From CAIPVR01 sp049316905 (GTDB lineage: Bacteria; Actinomycetota; Acidimicrobiia; Acidimicrobiales; Microtrichaceae): 64,000 nt of DNA. The translations under genes and the position numbers were made by a program. Of this stretch, positions 27,533 through 35,125 are shown one piece after another (the stretch's first letter is position 1; each line of letters begins with the position of its first letter). The notes under the pieces are model-generated. The model did no database searches. It was not told the DNA's origin and saw only the letters and a list, made by a program, of their open reading frames with translations. The stretch is from positions 56,100-120,099 of the forward strand of contig JBMOJH010000001.1 of the NCBI GenBank assembly GCA_049316905.1, written 5' to 3'.

Positions 27533-28693
27533 TCATCGGGGCCCGCCGATCCGCTCGACCAGGCCGCCGTGACGTCGGACCCACCCCTGGTCCTCCAGGC
27601 GACCCAGCGCCGGCACCGCGACTGCGAGCGACAGGCCGGAACGTTCGACCAGCGAGCCGGTGGTCACCGGCTGCCATCCGAGGTGCTCGAGGAGGCAGGC
27701 CCCGTCCGCATCCGGGCCCGGTGGCCCGTCGGCCGACGGCCGGGCGCCGGCCGCAGGCGGGAGCGTCCGGCCGATCGCCAGCAGCACGTCGGCCAGGCCG
27801 GTGCAGACCAGTGCGCCGTCGGACAGGAGCGCGTTCGGGCCCTCCGAGACGGGGCTGTCGACCGGGCCCGGCACGGCCAGCAGCGGGCGGTCCCGATCGA
27901 GGGCGTGGCCCACCGTGGACATCGACCCGCCGCCGCGGCCGGACTCCACCACGACCACGGCGTCGGCCAGCGCCACGAGGAGGCGGTTCCGGACCGGGAA
28001 GCGCCACGGCTCGGGACGGCACCCCGGTGGGAGTTCAGAAACCAGCAGACCACGCCGCGCCACCTCCCGGGCGAGGCCCGCGTTGCGGTGCGGCGCGGGA
28101 CGGTCGAGGCCGGCCGCCACCACCCCGACGGGACCGGCGGTGGCGCCGTGGACGTCGTCCCGTTCCGCAGGGGCGTCGCCGCCCGGCTCCAGCGCCCCGG
28201 CGTGCGCCGCCGCGTCGATGCCCAGGGCCAGGCCCGACACGACCGACACGCCGGCGGCGGCGAGGCCGGCCCCGAGCTCGTGCGCCACCCGCCGGCCGTA
28301 GCCGGTGGCGCGACGTGTGCCCACCACGGCCACCGTCGCGGTGCGCAGCACGGCCGTGTCGCCACGGAGGAACACCACGGCGGGCGGGTCGGGATCCGAT
28401 GCCAGCGCCTCGGGGTAGCCCGGGGAGCCGAGCGCCACGGCCGCCACGTCATGGCGACGACACCGCTCCCACACCTCCGCGGGCGACGAGGCGGAGGCGG
28501 CGGCCCGGAGGAGGTCGGGGTCGGCGGCCCGGGTCGGGAGGTCGGCCGGGGCCAGCCGTCCGGTGGCCACGCGTTCCCACACCACCGCGGGCGGGCCGGA
28601 GCGCAGCATCCGGCGGAGCCCCGCCGGACCCACCTTCGGCAGGCCGGCGAGCGCGGCGAGGTACGCCTCCATCGGGAGGTCCCCGCCGCTCAT
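27533..28693 (-). CDS. dprA: DNA-processing protein DprA
   Basis: DprA loads RecA on incoming single-stranded DNA during transformation. The 386-residue protein has an N-terminal helical/SAM part (YLAALAGLPKVGPAGLRRML), the Rossmann-like core with VAVVGTRRATGYGRRVAHEL, SGLALGIDAAAHAGAL and LLVSELPPGCRPEPWRFPVRNRL, and a winged-helix C-terminus. An insertion of about 15 residues rich in Asp and Gly follows the SGLALGID motif. The ATG at 28693 overlaps the comM stop as ATGA. Confidence 0.95.
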   Translation of the reverse strand: MSGGDLPMEAYLAALAGLPKVGPAGLRRMLRSGPPAVVWERVATGRLAPADLPTRAADPDLLRAAASASSPAEVWERCRRHDVAAVALGSPGYPEALASDPDPPAVVFLRGDTAVLRTATVAVVGTRRATGYGRRVAHELGAGLAAAGVSVVSGLALGIDAAAHAGALEPGGDAPAERDDVHGATAGPVGVVAAGLDRPAPHRNAGLAREVARRGLLVSELPPGCRPEPWRFPVRNRLLVALADAVVVVESGRGGGSMSTVGHALDRDRPLLAVPGPVDSPVSEGPNALLSDGALVCTGLADVLLAIGRTLPPAAGARPSADGPPGPDADGACLLEHLGWQPVTTGSLVERSGLSLAVAVPALGRLEDQGWVRRHGGLVERIGGPR

Positions 28694-30195
28694 GCCGCGT
28701 TCCCGAGGACCTCGTCCTGGGCACGGAGGCACAGCGCGAGCTCCAGCTCGTCGATCCCCACCGGCGGCTCGCGGCCGGCGAGATCGAGGATCGTCAGGGC
28801 GACCGCCCGCACCCGCTGCGCGCCGCGCATGGTGACCGAGCCGGCGGCGAGGCGCCGGCGCAACAGGCGCCGGCCCGCATCGGTGAGGGGCGCAGACCGT
28901 TCGAGCCGGGCGCCGCGGAGCTCCCGGTTCACCCGCACGCCCCGCGCCGCCGCCCGGGCCCGGGCGCGGTCGACCCGGGCGCGGACGTCGGCGGAGGGCT
29001 CCCCCGACGGCGAGCGGCGGAAGGCGCCCTCGGGGTCGGGCGGGTCCACCCACAGACCGAGGTCGAAGCGGTCCAGCAAGGGCCCCGACAGGCGACGCCG
29101 GTACCGCTCCACCTGGGCGGTGGCGCACCGGCACGGCCCGCGCGTGCCCCGCCCGCACGGGCACGGATTGGTGGCGGCGACGAGCAGGAACCGCGCGGGC
29201 AGGTCGGCGCCCACCCCGGCGCGGGAGATCCGGATCGTGCCGTCCTCCAGGGGCTGGCGGAGCGCGTCGAGGTGGCGGGCCGGGAACTCGCCGAGCTCGT
29301 CGAGGAACAGCACGCCGGCTGACGACAGGCTCACTTCGCCGGGACGCACCGCACCGGAACCTCCCCCGACGAGCGACACGAGCGACGCGGTGTGGTGCGG
29401 CGCCCGAAAGGGCGGCCGCACCGGCAACGACTCGGTCGCCCGCAGCTCGCCCGCGGCGGAGTGCACCCGGCACACCTCGAGCGCCGCGTCGGGATCGAGA
29501 TCGGGCAGCAGGCCGGGCAATCGCTCCGCCAGCATCGTCTTGCCCGCGCCGGGCGGGCCGACCATGAGCAGCGGGTGGCCCCCGGCGGCGGCGAGCTCGA
29601 GCGCGAGCCGGCCCACGGGCTGGCCCTGCACCTCCGCGAGGTCCGGCACGGCCGCCGGCGGGCCCGGTGGCTCCGGCACCTCGACCCGGGGCCACGGTTC
29701 GTCACCGGCGAGACAGGCGACGACCGAGCGAAGGTCCGGCGCGGCGACCGCGTCGGGCCGCACCAGGCGGGCCTCGACCAGCGAGCCCGGGGCCACCACC
29801 ACCAGCGACGAGCGGAGCGCCTCGCACAACGGCAGCGTGCCGCGCACCGGGCGGACCCGACCGTCGAGGCCGAGCTCGCCGACCAACCCCGCGTCGGGCA
29901 GGCGGCCCGGCAGCTGGTCGGAGGCCGCGAGGAGCGCCACCGCGATGGCCAGGTCGAGCCCACCCCCCACCTTCCGCAGGTGCGTGGGGGCCAGGTTCAC
30001 GGTGATGCGCTGGAGCGGGAAGGAGAACCCGCTCGACACCACGGCGGCCCGGACCCGGTCGCGGGCTTCGCGGCACGACGCATCGGGCAGACCGACCACC
30101 GAGAAGGAGGGCAGACCCTGGGCCACGTGGACCTCCACGTGGACGGGATGGCCCGCCACTCCCAACAGGGTGGCGGACGGGACGGCGGCCAGCAC
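28690..30195 (-). CDS. comM: YifB/ComM family Mg-chelatase-like AAA+ ATPase
   Basis: ComM promotes branch migration during natural transformation. The 501-residue protein has the N-terminal Lon-protease-like domain (GLPSFSVVGLPDASCREARDRV, TVNLAPTHLRKVGGGLDLAIA), Walker A GPPGAGKTML, Walker B GVLFLDELGEF, the Cys-rich ATNPCPCGRGTRGPCRC and the C-terminal Mg-chelatase domain. The start is GTG at 30195 with GGAGGT upstream. Coupling to dprA and the nearby yraN form the usual competence-gene neighbourhood. Confidence 0.95.
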   Translation of the reverse strand: MLAAVPSATLLGVAGHPVHVEVHVAQGLPSFSVVGLPDASCREARDRVRAAVVSSGFSFPLQRITVNLAPTHLRKVGGGLDLAIAVALLAASDQLPGRLPDAGLVGELGLDGRVRPVRGTLPLCEALRSSLVVVAPGSLVEARLVRPDAVAAPDLRSVVACLAGDEPWPRVEVPEPPGPPAAVPDLAEVQGQPVGRLALELAAAGGHPLLMVGPPGAGKTMLAERLPGLLPDLDPDAALEVCRVHSAAGELRATESLPVRPPFRAPHHTASLVSLVGGGSGAVRPGEVSLSSAGVLFLDELGEFPARHLDALRQPLEDGTIRISRAGVGADLPARFLLVAATNPCPCGRGTRGPCRCATAQVERYRRRLSGPLLDRFDLGLWVDPPDPEGAFRRSPSGEPSADVRARVDRARARAAARGVRVNRELRGARLERSAPLTDAGRRLLRRRLAAGSVTMRGAQRVRAVALTILDLAGREPPVGIDELELALCLRAQDEVLGNAA

Positions 30196-30338
30196 GGCAC
30201 ACCTCCGGGACGGGCGCCCGGATCGGACGCGACGGGGGCGGCGGTGCCGCGAGGCCGGCCGAGGACCGGCCCGGCCACCGTACCGTCACCCCCTGACAGC
30301 GCCCCGGGCGCCGACGGGGCTGCGCGCCCCGGTGCCGA

Positions 30339-31154
30339 TCAGCGGCCGGTGAAGCGCGGCTCGCGCTTCTCCAGGAACGCGCTGACCGCCTCGACGGTGT
30401 CCTTGGTGGAGAAGTTGACGCACTGCGCGTTCGACTCCGCCTCGAGCGCCTCCGACAGCGACGAGCCCCAGCCCGACTGGAGCAGGCGCTTGGACGCGGC
30501 CAGGGCGATGGGCGGGCCGTCGGCGAGGCGACGCGCCACCGAGCGGACCTCCTCGTCGAGGCCGTCGAGGTCGGCCGCCACGCGGTTGACCAGGCCCATG
30601 CGGTGCGCCTCCGCGGCGTCGATGACCTCGGCGAGCAGCACGAGCTCCTTGGCCCGCTGCAGGCCGACGAGCCGGGGCAGCAGCCAGGACCCGCCGAAGT
30701 CCACCGAGAGACCGCGGCGGGCGAAGATCTCGCTGAAGCGAGCGTCGGGCCCGGCCAGCACGATGTCGGCCGCCAGCGCGAGGTTGCAGCCGGCGCCCGC
30801 CGCGATGCCCTGGACCCGGGCCACCACCGGGGTGGGGCACTCGTGGACCGCCAGGCACACCTCGGCGATCTTGCGCATGTTGTCCATGTTCGACCGGCCC
30901 ATTCCCGCGGCGCCCTTGCCACCGGCCGCGTCGGACAGGTCGGCGCCCGAGCAGAACGCCCGGCCCGAACCGGTCAGGACCACGCACCGGTCCTCCGGCT
31001 CGTCGGCGACGAGACGGAACGCGCTCAGCAACCCGTGCCACATCTCCGCGTTGATCGCGTTGAGGACCTCCGGCCGGTCGAGGGTGATGGTGGCGATGCC
31101 GTCGGCGCGCTCCAGGCGCACCGTGCCCTCGCCGAGGGTCAGCGTCTCGGTCAT
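30339..31154 (-). CDS. enoyl-CoA hydratase/isomerase family protein
   Basis: The 271-residue crotonase-fold protein has the oxyanion-hole motifs SGRAFCSGADLSD and VQGIAAGAGCNLALAADIVLA. It retains an Asp in the second half (LSVDFGGSWLLPRLVG) but lacks the clear pair of catalytic Glu residues of true hydratases, so isomerase or other crotonase chemistry is possible. Start ATG at 31154, eight bases after TATCGT. The upstream open frame is antisense of the divergent channel gene. It interrupts the usual yraN-comM adjacency. Confidence 0.88.
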   Translation of the reverse strand: MTETLTLGEGTVRLERADGIATITLDRPEVLNAINAEMWHGLLSAFRLVADEPEDRCVVLTGSGRAFCSGADLSDAAGGKGAAGMGRSNMDNMRKIAEVCLAVHECPTPVVARVQGIAAGAGCNLALAADIVLAGPDARFSEIFARRGLSVDFGGSWLLPRLVGLQRAKELVLLAEVIDAAEAHRMGLVNRVAADLDGLDEEVRSVARRLADGPPIALAASKRLLQSGWGSSLSEALEAESNAQCVNFSTKDTVEAVSAFLEKREPRFTGR

Positions 31155-31162
31155 GGGCGCGC

Positions 31163-31168
31163 ACGATA
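31163..31168 (-). promoter_or_regulatory. -10 box for the enoyl-CoA hydratase gene
   Basis: Minus-strand TATCGT, eight bases before the ATG, lies in the 22-bp gap between two divergent starts. There is no room for separate leaders, supporting leaderless transcription. Confidence 0.45.
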
Positions 31169-31176
31169 CTGACCGG

Positions 31177-31872
31177 GTGAGCACCGACGCGGCGGACCGC
31201 AACGGGGGCCGGACGCACCCCCGGTGGGAGCGCGGCGAGAACCCGGAGTTCGACCGGTTCGGCAACTTCACCGACGCGGTGTTCGCGATCGCGATGACGC
31301 TGCTCGTCCTCGACGTCCGCATCGCCCCGATCCTGCGCGACAGCGGTGACCCCTCGGTCATGTGGTCCCGTCTGAGCGACCTCGTGCCGCAGCTGATCGC
31401 GTTCGGGGTGGCGTTCATCCTCCTGGGCTTCTATTGGATCGCCCACCACCAGTTCGTGTCGCGCCTGGGAGCGTTCGACCACCGCCTCATGGCCCTGAAC
31501 CTCGTCTACCTGGCGTTCGTGGCGCTCCTCCCCTTCCCCAGCGCCCTGGTGGGCGAGTACGAGGAGAACCCGGTCTCGGTGATCGTGTTCGCGATCACCC
31601 TCGCGGTGATCAGCGCGATGGAGACGGTGATGTTCGTCTACGCCCACCGCTCCGGCTGCCTGCGGGATCGGCTCACGCCCTGGCAGTACCGCTTCGAGGT
31701 CCTGGCGTCGCTGCAGCCGGTGGCGGTGTTCCTCGTGACCCTCCCGCTCGCCTACGTGAACACCACCCTCACCCTCATCAGCTGGGCGTTCGTGTCACCG
31801 ATCTTCGGCGCCATCCTGCATCGCATCGCCCGGCACCACGCGGTCGCCGGGCCGGCCGCCGGGGAGGGATGA
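31177..31872 (+). CDS. TMEM175 family (DUF1211) membrane protein, probable potassium channel
   Basis: The 231-residue protein has the family signature FTDAVFAIAMTLLVLDV in the first membrane helix (near residue 30) and five further helices, matching the six-helix bacterial TMEM175 unit. Family members are potassium-selective channels. The second helix (LIAFGVAFILLGFYWIAHHQFV) is also typical. GTG at 31177 is the likely start. An in-frame ATG at 31153 would overlap the divergent gene's start codon. Confidence 0.87.
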   Translation: MSTDAADRNGGRTHPRWERGENPEFDRFGNFTDAVFAIAMTLLVLDVRIAPILRDSGDPSVMWSRLSDLVPQLIAFGVAFILLGFYWIAHHQFVSRLGAFDHRLMALNLVYLAFVALLPFPSALVGEYEENPVSVIVFAITLAVISAMETVMFVYAHRSGCLRDRLTPWQYRFEVLASLQPVAVFLVTLPLAYVNTTLTLISWAFVSPIFGAILHRIARHHAVAGPAAGEG

Positions 31873-31879
31873 TCTCGTC

Positions 31880-31990
31880 GTGGGATTCAACCCGAACCGC
31901 GTGCAGAAGCGCTCGCCCTGGGACTACGTGTTCGTGGCCGCCGCCCTGTTGGCCGCCGTGCTGGTCCTGGCCTGGGCCGTGCTGGGCTGA
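31880..31990 (+). CDS. 36-residue single-pass membrane peptide
   Basis: A short frame opens at GTG 31880, eight bases after the channel-gene stop, and ends TGA at 31990. The product has a polar basic head (GFNPNRVQKRSPWDYV) and a hydrophobic tail of about 19 residues rich in Ala, Leu and Val. GGAGG lies 12 bases upstream. It follows the TMEM175-like gene directly and precedes the zinc-ribbon gene by 6 bp, so a small accessory subunit is conceivable. I do not recognise a family. Confidence 0.6.
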   Translation: MGFNPNRVQKRSPWDYVFVAAALLAAVLVLAWAVLG

Positions 31991-31996
31991 GCCGAC

Positions 31997-32212
31997 GTGG
32001 TCGAGCGCGACTACACCGCCACGGCGGACTGCGACGTGCGCCGCGTGCAGCCGTACGAGGCCACGAAGGCGTACCTGTGCCCGGGCTGCAACCGCGACAT
32101 CCCGGCCGGTACCGGTCACGTGGTGGCCGTGCCGCGTGAGGCCCCCGACCTGCGGCGCCACTGGCACCGGGGCTGCTGGGACCAGCGGCTCCGGCGCGCG
32201 CCCCGCCGCTGA
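31997..32212 (+). CDS. small zinc-ribbon-like conserved actinobacterial protein
   Basis: The 71-residue product has one CPGC pair (AYLCPGCNRDIPAGTGHVV) and a later HWHRGCW motif, together a plausible metal site. This pattern is familiar from short actinobacterial proteins that databases label, without evidence, as ATP/GTP-binding. The GTG at 31997 follows the membrane-peptide stop by 6 bp. The function is unknown. Confidence 0.7.
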   Translation: MVERDYTATADCDVRRVQPYEATKAYLCPGCNRDIPAGTGHVVAVPREAPDLRRHWHRGCWDQRLRRAPRR

Positions 32213-32227
32213 CCCACGGCGGGGCGT

Positions 32228-32581
32228 TCAGCAGGCGCCCTCCACCACCTCGAGCCGGCCGGCCGTCACCGCCGCGACGTCGATGCGCACCGAGCCGGGG
32301 CGGAACGGCGCCGCGGTGGCCACCCAGATCGCGGCGAGCCGGCGGAGACGGCGTTGCTTGTCGGGGCCGACCGCCTCGAGGCCGGAGCCGAACCGCGCGG
32401 AGGCACGGGTCTTGACCTCGCACACCACGACGAGATCCCCCCGGGCGAGCACCAGGTCGAGCTCGCCGACGGCGCAGCGCCAGTTGCGGGCGAGCACCCT
32501 GTACCCCTCCCGCTCGTAGCGACGGGCGACCAGCGCCTCGCCGTGCGCGCCGAGGCGCAGGTGATCGTGACGGCGGGCCAT
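32228..32581 (-). CDS. yraN: YraN family (UPF0102) endonuclease-like protein
   Basis: A 117-residue protein with the Holliday-junction-resolvase-like fold motif: LGAHGEALVARRYEREGYRVLARNWR, then GELDLVLARGDLVVVCEVKTR with the D-x-n-ExK nuclease pattern and a final IRIDVAAV-type strand. Its biochemical role is not settled. The start is the ATG at 32581 with a GAGGGGGA site. The longer open frame to 32863 is antisense to rplS. It belongs to the rplS-comM-dprA neighbourhood. Confidence 0.9.
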   Translation of the reverse strand: MARRHDHLRLGAHGEALVARRYEREGYRVLARNWRCAVGELDLVLARGDLVVVCEVKTRASARFGSGLEAVGPDKQRRLRRLAAIWVATAAPFRPGSVRIDVAAVTAGRLEVVEGAC

Positions 32582-32644
32582 CCGGTCCCCCTCGCGGACG
32601 CGTCGGCCGGGGGCCGACGGCGGGTGGGGGGAAGGTGTGGCGGC

Positions 32645-32665
32645 GGGGCGACCACTGGCCGCCCC
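32645..32665 (-). terminator. hairpin after rplS
   Basis: Nine-base arms (GGGGCGGCC against GGTCGCCCC, one G-T wobble) around a 3-base loop, 7 bp after the rplS stop. No T-tract. A likely end of the trmD-rplS unit. Confidence 0.5.
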
Positions 32666-32672
32666 GGGGGAC

Positions 32673-33017
32673 TCAGTCCCGCTTCTCCTTGACCTTGGCG
32701 GCCTTCCCGACCCGGTCACGGAGGTAGTAGAGCTTGGCCCGGCGGACGTCGCCACGTGTGGCGACCTCGATCTTGTCGATGATCGGCGAGTGCACGGGGA
32801 AGGTGCGCTCCACGCCGACGCCATAGGAGACCTTGCGGACGGTGAAGGTCTCCTGGAGGCCACCGCCCTGGCGGCGGATCACGACGCCCTGGAAGACCTG
32901 CACCCGCTCCTTGTTCCCCTCGACCACCTTCACGTGCACCTTCAGGGTGTCGCCGGGGGCGAAGTCCGGCACGTCGTTGCGGAGGCTGGACTGGTCGATC
33001 AGGTCGGTCGGCTTCAT
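32673..33017 (-). CDS. rplS: 50S ribosomal protein L19
   Basis: A 114-residue protein matching L19 throughout: DFAPGDTLKVHVKVVEGNKERVQVFQGVVI, RRQGGGLQETFTVRKVSYGVGVERTFPVHSP, RRAKLYYLRDRVGKAAKVKEK. ATG at 33017 with GAGGAG seven or eight bases upstream. L19 sits at the 30S-50S interface. It follows trmD after 117 bp that hold a probable promoter of its own. Confidence 0.98.
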   Translation of the reverse strand: MKPTDLIDQSSLRNDVPDFAPGDTLKVHVKVVEGNKERVQVFQGVVIRRQGGGLQETFTVRKVSYGVGVERTFPVHSPIIDKIEVATRGDVRRAKLYYLRDRVGKAAKVKEKRD

Positions 33018-33076
33018 CGGGAACTCCTCGGAGAGCGCCGGCAGGGGCCCGGTCGGGCTCGGCGCACAGCGGGACG

Positions 33077-33082
33077 ATGGTA
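33077..33082 (-). promoter_or_regulatory. -10 box for rplS
   Basis: Minus-strand TACCAT fits TANNNT and would give a leader of about 53 nt ending in a good ribosome site. Confidence 0.4.
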
Positions 33083-33134
33083 GTGGACGCGTGCCGTGGC
33101 CGGAAACCGGCGGAACCGGGGACCGGTACCCGGC

Positions 33135-33896
33135 TCACGCACCGGACTGGTCAGCTCCTGGGTCCGGATCCGGCCCCGGGAGAGCGAACTCCTCGAGCAG
33201 CGCACGGTCGGCGGCGTCGAGCCCGCCCCGGACGGCCAGGAGGTCCGGACGGAGCCGGGCGGTGCGGTCGAGGGCCATCGCCCGGCGCCAGCGGGCGACC
33301 GCGGCATGATCACCGGAACGGAGCACCGGGGGCACCTCCCAGCCCCGGAACTCGGCCGGCCGGGTGTACTGCGGGTACTCGAGCAACCCGTCGGCGAAGG
33401 ACTCCTCCTCGGCGGAGGTGTCGTTGCCCATCACGCCCGGCACCAGGCGGCCGACCGCCTCGAGCACCACCAGCGCCGCGACCTCGCCGCCCGCCAGCAC
33501 GTAGTCACCGACGGAGAGCTCGTCGTCCACGAGGTGGTCCCGCACGCGGGCGTCGACCCCCTCGTACCGCCCGCAGAGGAGCGAGAACCCCTCCAGCGCC
33601 GCGAGCTCGCGGGCCACCGTCTGGTCGAGCCGCCGGCCACCGGGGCCCAACAGGAACAGCGGCCGGGGCGGGGCGACCCGCTCCACGGTCCGGAACACCG
33701 GCTCCGCCCGGAGCACCATGCCCGCACCGCCGCCGTACGGGGCGTCGTCCACGGTTCGGTGGACGTCGTCGGTGGCGTCGCGGAGGTCGTGGAGGCGGAG
33801 GTCGATCAGCCCCTCGGACCGGGCACGGCCGAGCAGGCTCTCCGCGGCGAAGCCGTCGACCAGGCCGGGGAAGATCGTGAGCACGTCGATGCGCAT
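33135..33896 (-). CDS. trmD: tRNA (guanine(37)-N1)-methyltransferase
   Basis: It methylates G37 next to the anticodon and prevents frameshifting. The 253-residue SPOUT enzyme has YGGGAGMVLRAEP, LLCGRYEGVDARV and LSVGDYVLAGGEVAALV, the SAM-binding knot, and a C-terminal helical domain. It lies 9 bp after rimM in the classic rpsP-khpA-rimM-trmD-rplS order. Confidence 0.97.
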   Translation of the reverse strand: MRIDVLTIFPGLVDGFAAESLLGRARSEGLIDLRLHDLRDATDDVHRTVDDAPYGGGAGMVLRAEPVFRTVERVAPPRPLFLLGPGGRRLDQTVARELAALEGFSLLCGRYEGVDARVRDHLVDDELSVGDYVLAGGEVAALVVLEAVGRLVPGVMGNDTSAEEESFADGLLEYPQYTRPAEFRGWEVPPVLRSGDHAAVARWRRAMALDRTARLRPDLLAVRGGLDAADRALLEEFALPGPDPDPGADQSGA

Positions 33897-33905
33897 GGCG
33901 ACGGC

Positions 33906-34391
33906 TCAGTCGTTCAGCTCGAACAGCCCGTCGGGCACGTCCACCCGCACCTCGCCGTCGCTCGGGGGCGACACCACGAACACCACGGGGACGAGCGCAC
34001 CGGTGTCGAGGACCAGAAGGTCGGCCGCCGGGTTGTCCTGCACCGACTCGACCACCCCGCGGCGGACACCGTCCTGGTCGACCACGACCGCGCCGATCAG
34101 CTCGTGGACCCAGAGCTCGTCGGGGTCGTCGAGGGGCTCGGCCCGCAGGACGAGGCCACGAAGGCGCTCGGCGGACTCCCGATCGGTGACGCCGTCGAAG
34201 GTGACGAGCCAGCGGTCCTGGTGCGGACGCGACGCTGTGACCGTGAGCGGCCCGGCGTCGGTCTCGAGCACGCTGCCCTTCCCGAGGCGCTCCGTGCGGT
34301 CGGTGACGAGGTGGACGACCACCTCACCGCGCAGGCCGTGCACCTTGGTGACCCGACCCACCTCCAGCAGCGGAGGGCCGCCGGTGCCCAT
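33906..34391 (-). CDS. rimM: ribosome maturation factor RimM
   Basis: RimM binds S19 and helps 30S head maturation. The 161-residue protein starts with the motif LLEVGRVTKVHGLRGEVVV and has the PRC-barrel half with DELWVHELIGAVVVDQDGVRRGVV and VRVDVPDGLFEL. It is 14 bp after khpA and 9 bp before trmD. Confidence 0.95.
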   Translation of the reverse strand: MGTGGPPLLEVGRVTKVHGLRGEVVVHLVTDRTERLGKGSVLETDAGPLTVTASRPHQDRWLVTFDGVTDRESAERLRGLVLRAEPLDDPDELWVHELIGAVVVDQDGVRRGVVESVQDNPAADLLVLDTGALVPVVFVVSPPSDGEVRVDVPDGLFELND

Positions 34392-34405
34392 GTGACCGGA
34401 CCGGT

Positions 34406-34672
34406 TCAGTCGAGGAACTCGACGTCGATCTCGACGCCGTCGCGGGCCGCAGCGGCACGCGTCACGGTGCGGATGGCATTGGCCATGCGCCCGCGCTTGC
34501 CGATGATGCGGCCCATGTCGCCGTCGGCGACCGTGAGGTTCAGCTGCGGCCGGCCGTCACCCTCGACGACCTCGACCCGGACGCCGTCGGGCGACTCGAC
34601 CAGGGAGCGGGCGATGTGCTCGAGGACCGCAGCGGCGTGGGTGGGCTCTCCCGAGCCGTTCTCGTCGCTCAC
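34406..34672 (-). CDS. khpA: KH-domain RNA-binding protein KhpA
   Basis: An 88-residue protein that is essentially one KH domain with the GxxG loop in GRIIGKRGRMANAIR (residues about 54-68). KhpA with KhpB binds RNA and affects cell division in Gram-positives. The start is GTG at 34672, overlapping the rpsP stop as GTGA. About 20 extra residues precede the domain. Confidence 0.92.
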   Translation of the reverse strand: MSDENGSGEPTHAAAVLEHIARSLVESPDGVRVEVVEGDGRPQLNLTVADGDMGRIIGKRGRMANAIRTVTRAAAARDGVEIDVEFLD

Positions 34673-34941
34673 TTGGACGCCTTGGCGGCTTGGAACTCGT
34701 CCCAGGCGCCGGAGATCTGCAGCAGCTTCTGCACCCGCTCGGTGGGCAGGGCGCCGCGGCGCAGCCAGTCGACGGCCTTCTCGTTGTCGACCGTGACCGC
34801 CGAGGGCTCCCGGCGGGGGTCGTAGGTGCCCACGATCTCGATGAACCGGCCGTCGCGCGGCGAGCGCGAGTCGGCCGCCACGATGCGGTAGGTGGGCTGC
34901 TTCTTCTTGCCCACACGGGTGAGTCGGAGGCGTACGGCCAC
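34669..34941 (-). CDS. rpsP: 30S ribosomal protein S16
   Basis: A 90-residue protein: AVRLRLTRVGKKKQPTYRIVAADSRSPRDGRFIE, then GTYDPR and KAVDWLRRGALPTERVQKLL. The start is GTG at 34941 with AGAAGGA about 10 bases upstream; the longer frame to 35109 is not S16. It opens the rpsP-khpA-rimM-trmD set and follows a 184-bp leader. Confidence 0.97.
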   Translation of the reverse strand: MAVRLRLTRVGKKKQPTYRIVAADSRSPRDGRFIEIVGTYDPRREPSAVTVDNEKAVDWLRRGALPTERVQKLLQISGAWDEFQAAKASK

Positions 34942-35067
34942 TGTGTCCTGGTCCTTCTGGCGTGGTGGTGGGCCCGGCTGCACGCTGCAGGTCCGGGGTG
35001 CTCGTTCAGGTCCCACCGTCGGTGGAGCACGGCCCACCGGGAGGGCGGGCGACGCACCATGATGGTC

Positions 35068-35101
35068 GGGCCGGCCTTCCGGAGCAAGCTCCCGCCGGCC
35101 C
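35068..35101 (-). terminator. nested hairpin between ffh and rpsP
   Basis: Outer arms GGGCCGGC and GCCGGCCC pair perfectly; inside, GGAG and CTCC pair round CAAG. The element starts 24 bp past the ffh stop and ends about 126 bp before rpsP. It has no T-run, so an rpsP leader structure is the alternative. Confidence 0.5.
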
Positions 35102-35125
35102 GGCGGCACCGACGGCGTCCGGCAC

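Noticed and set aside
27419..30352. 977-codon plus-strand open frame
   Set aside because: It is antisense to dprA and comM; no motif is present.
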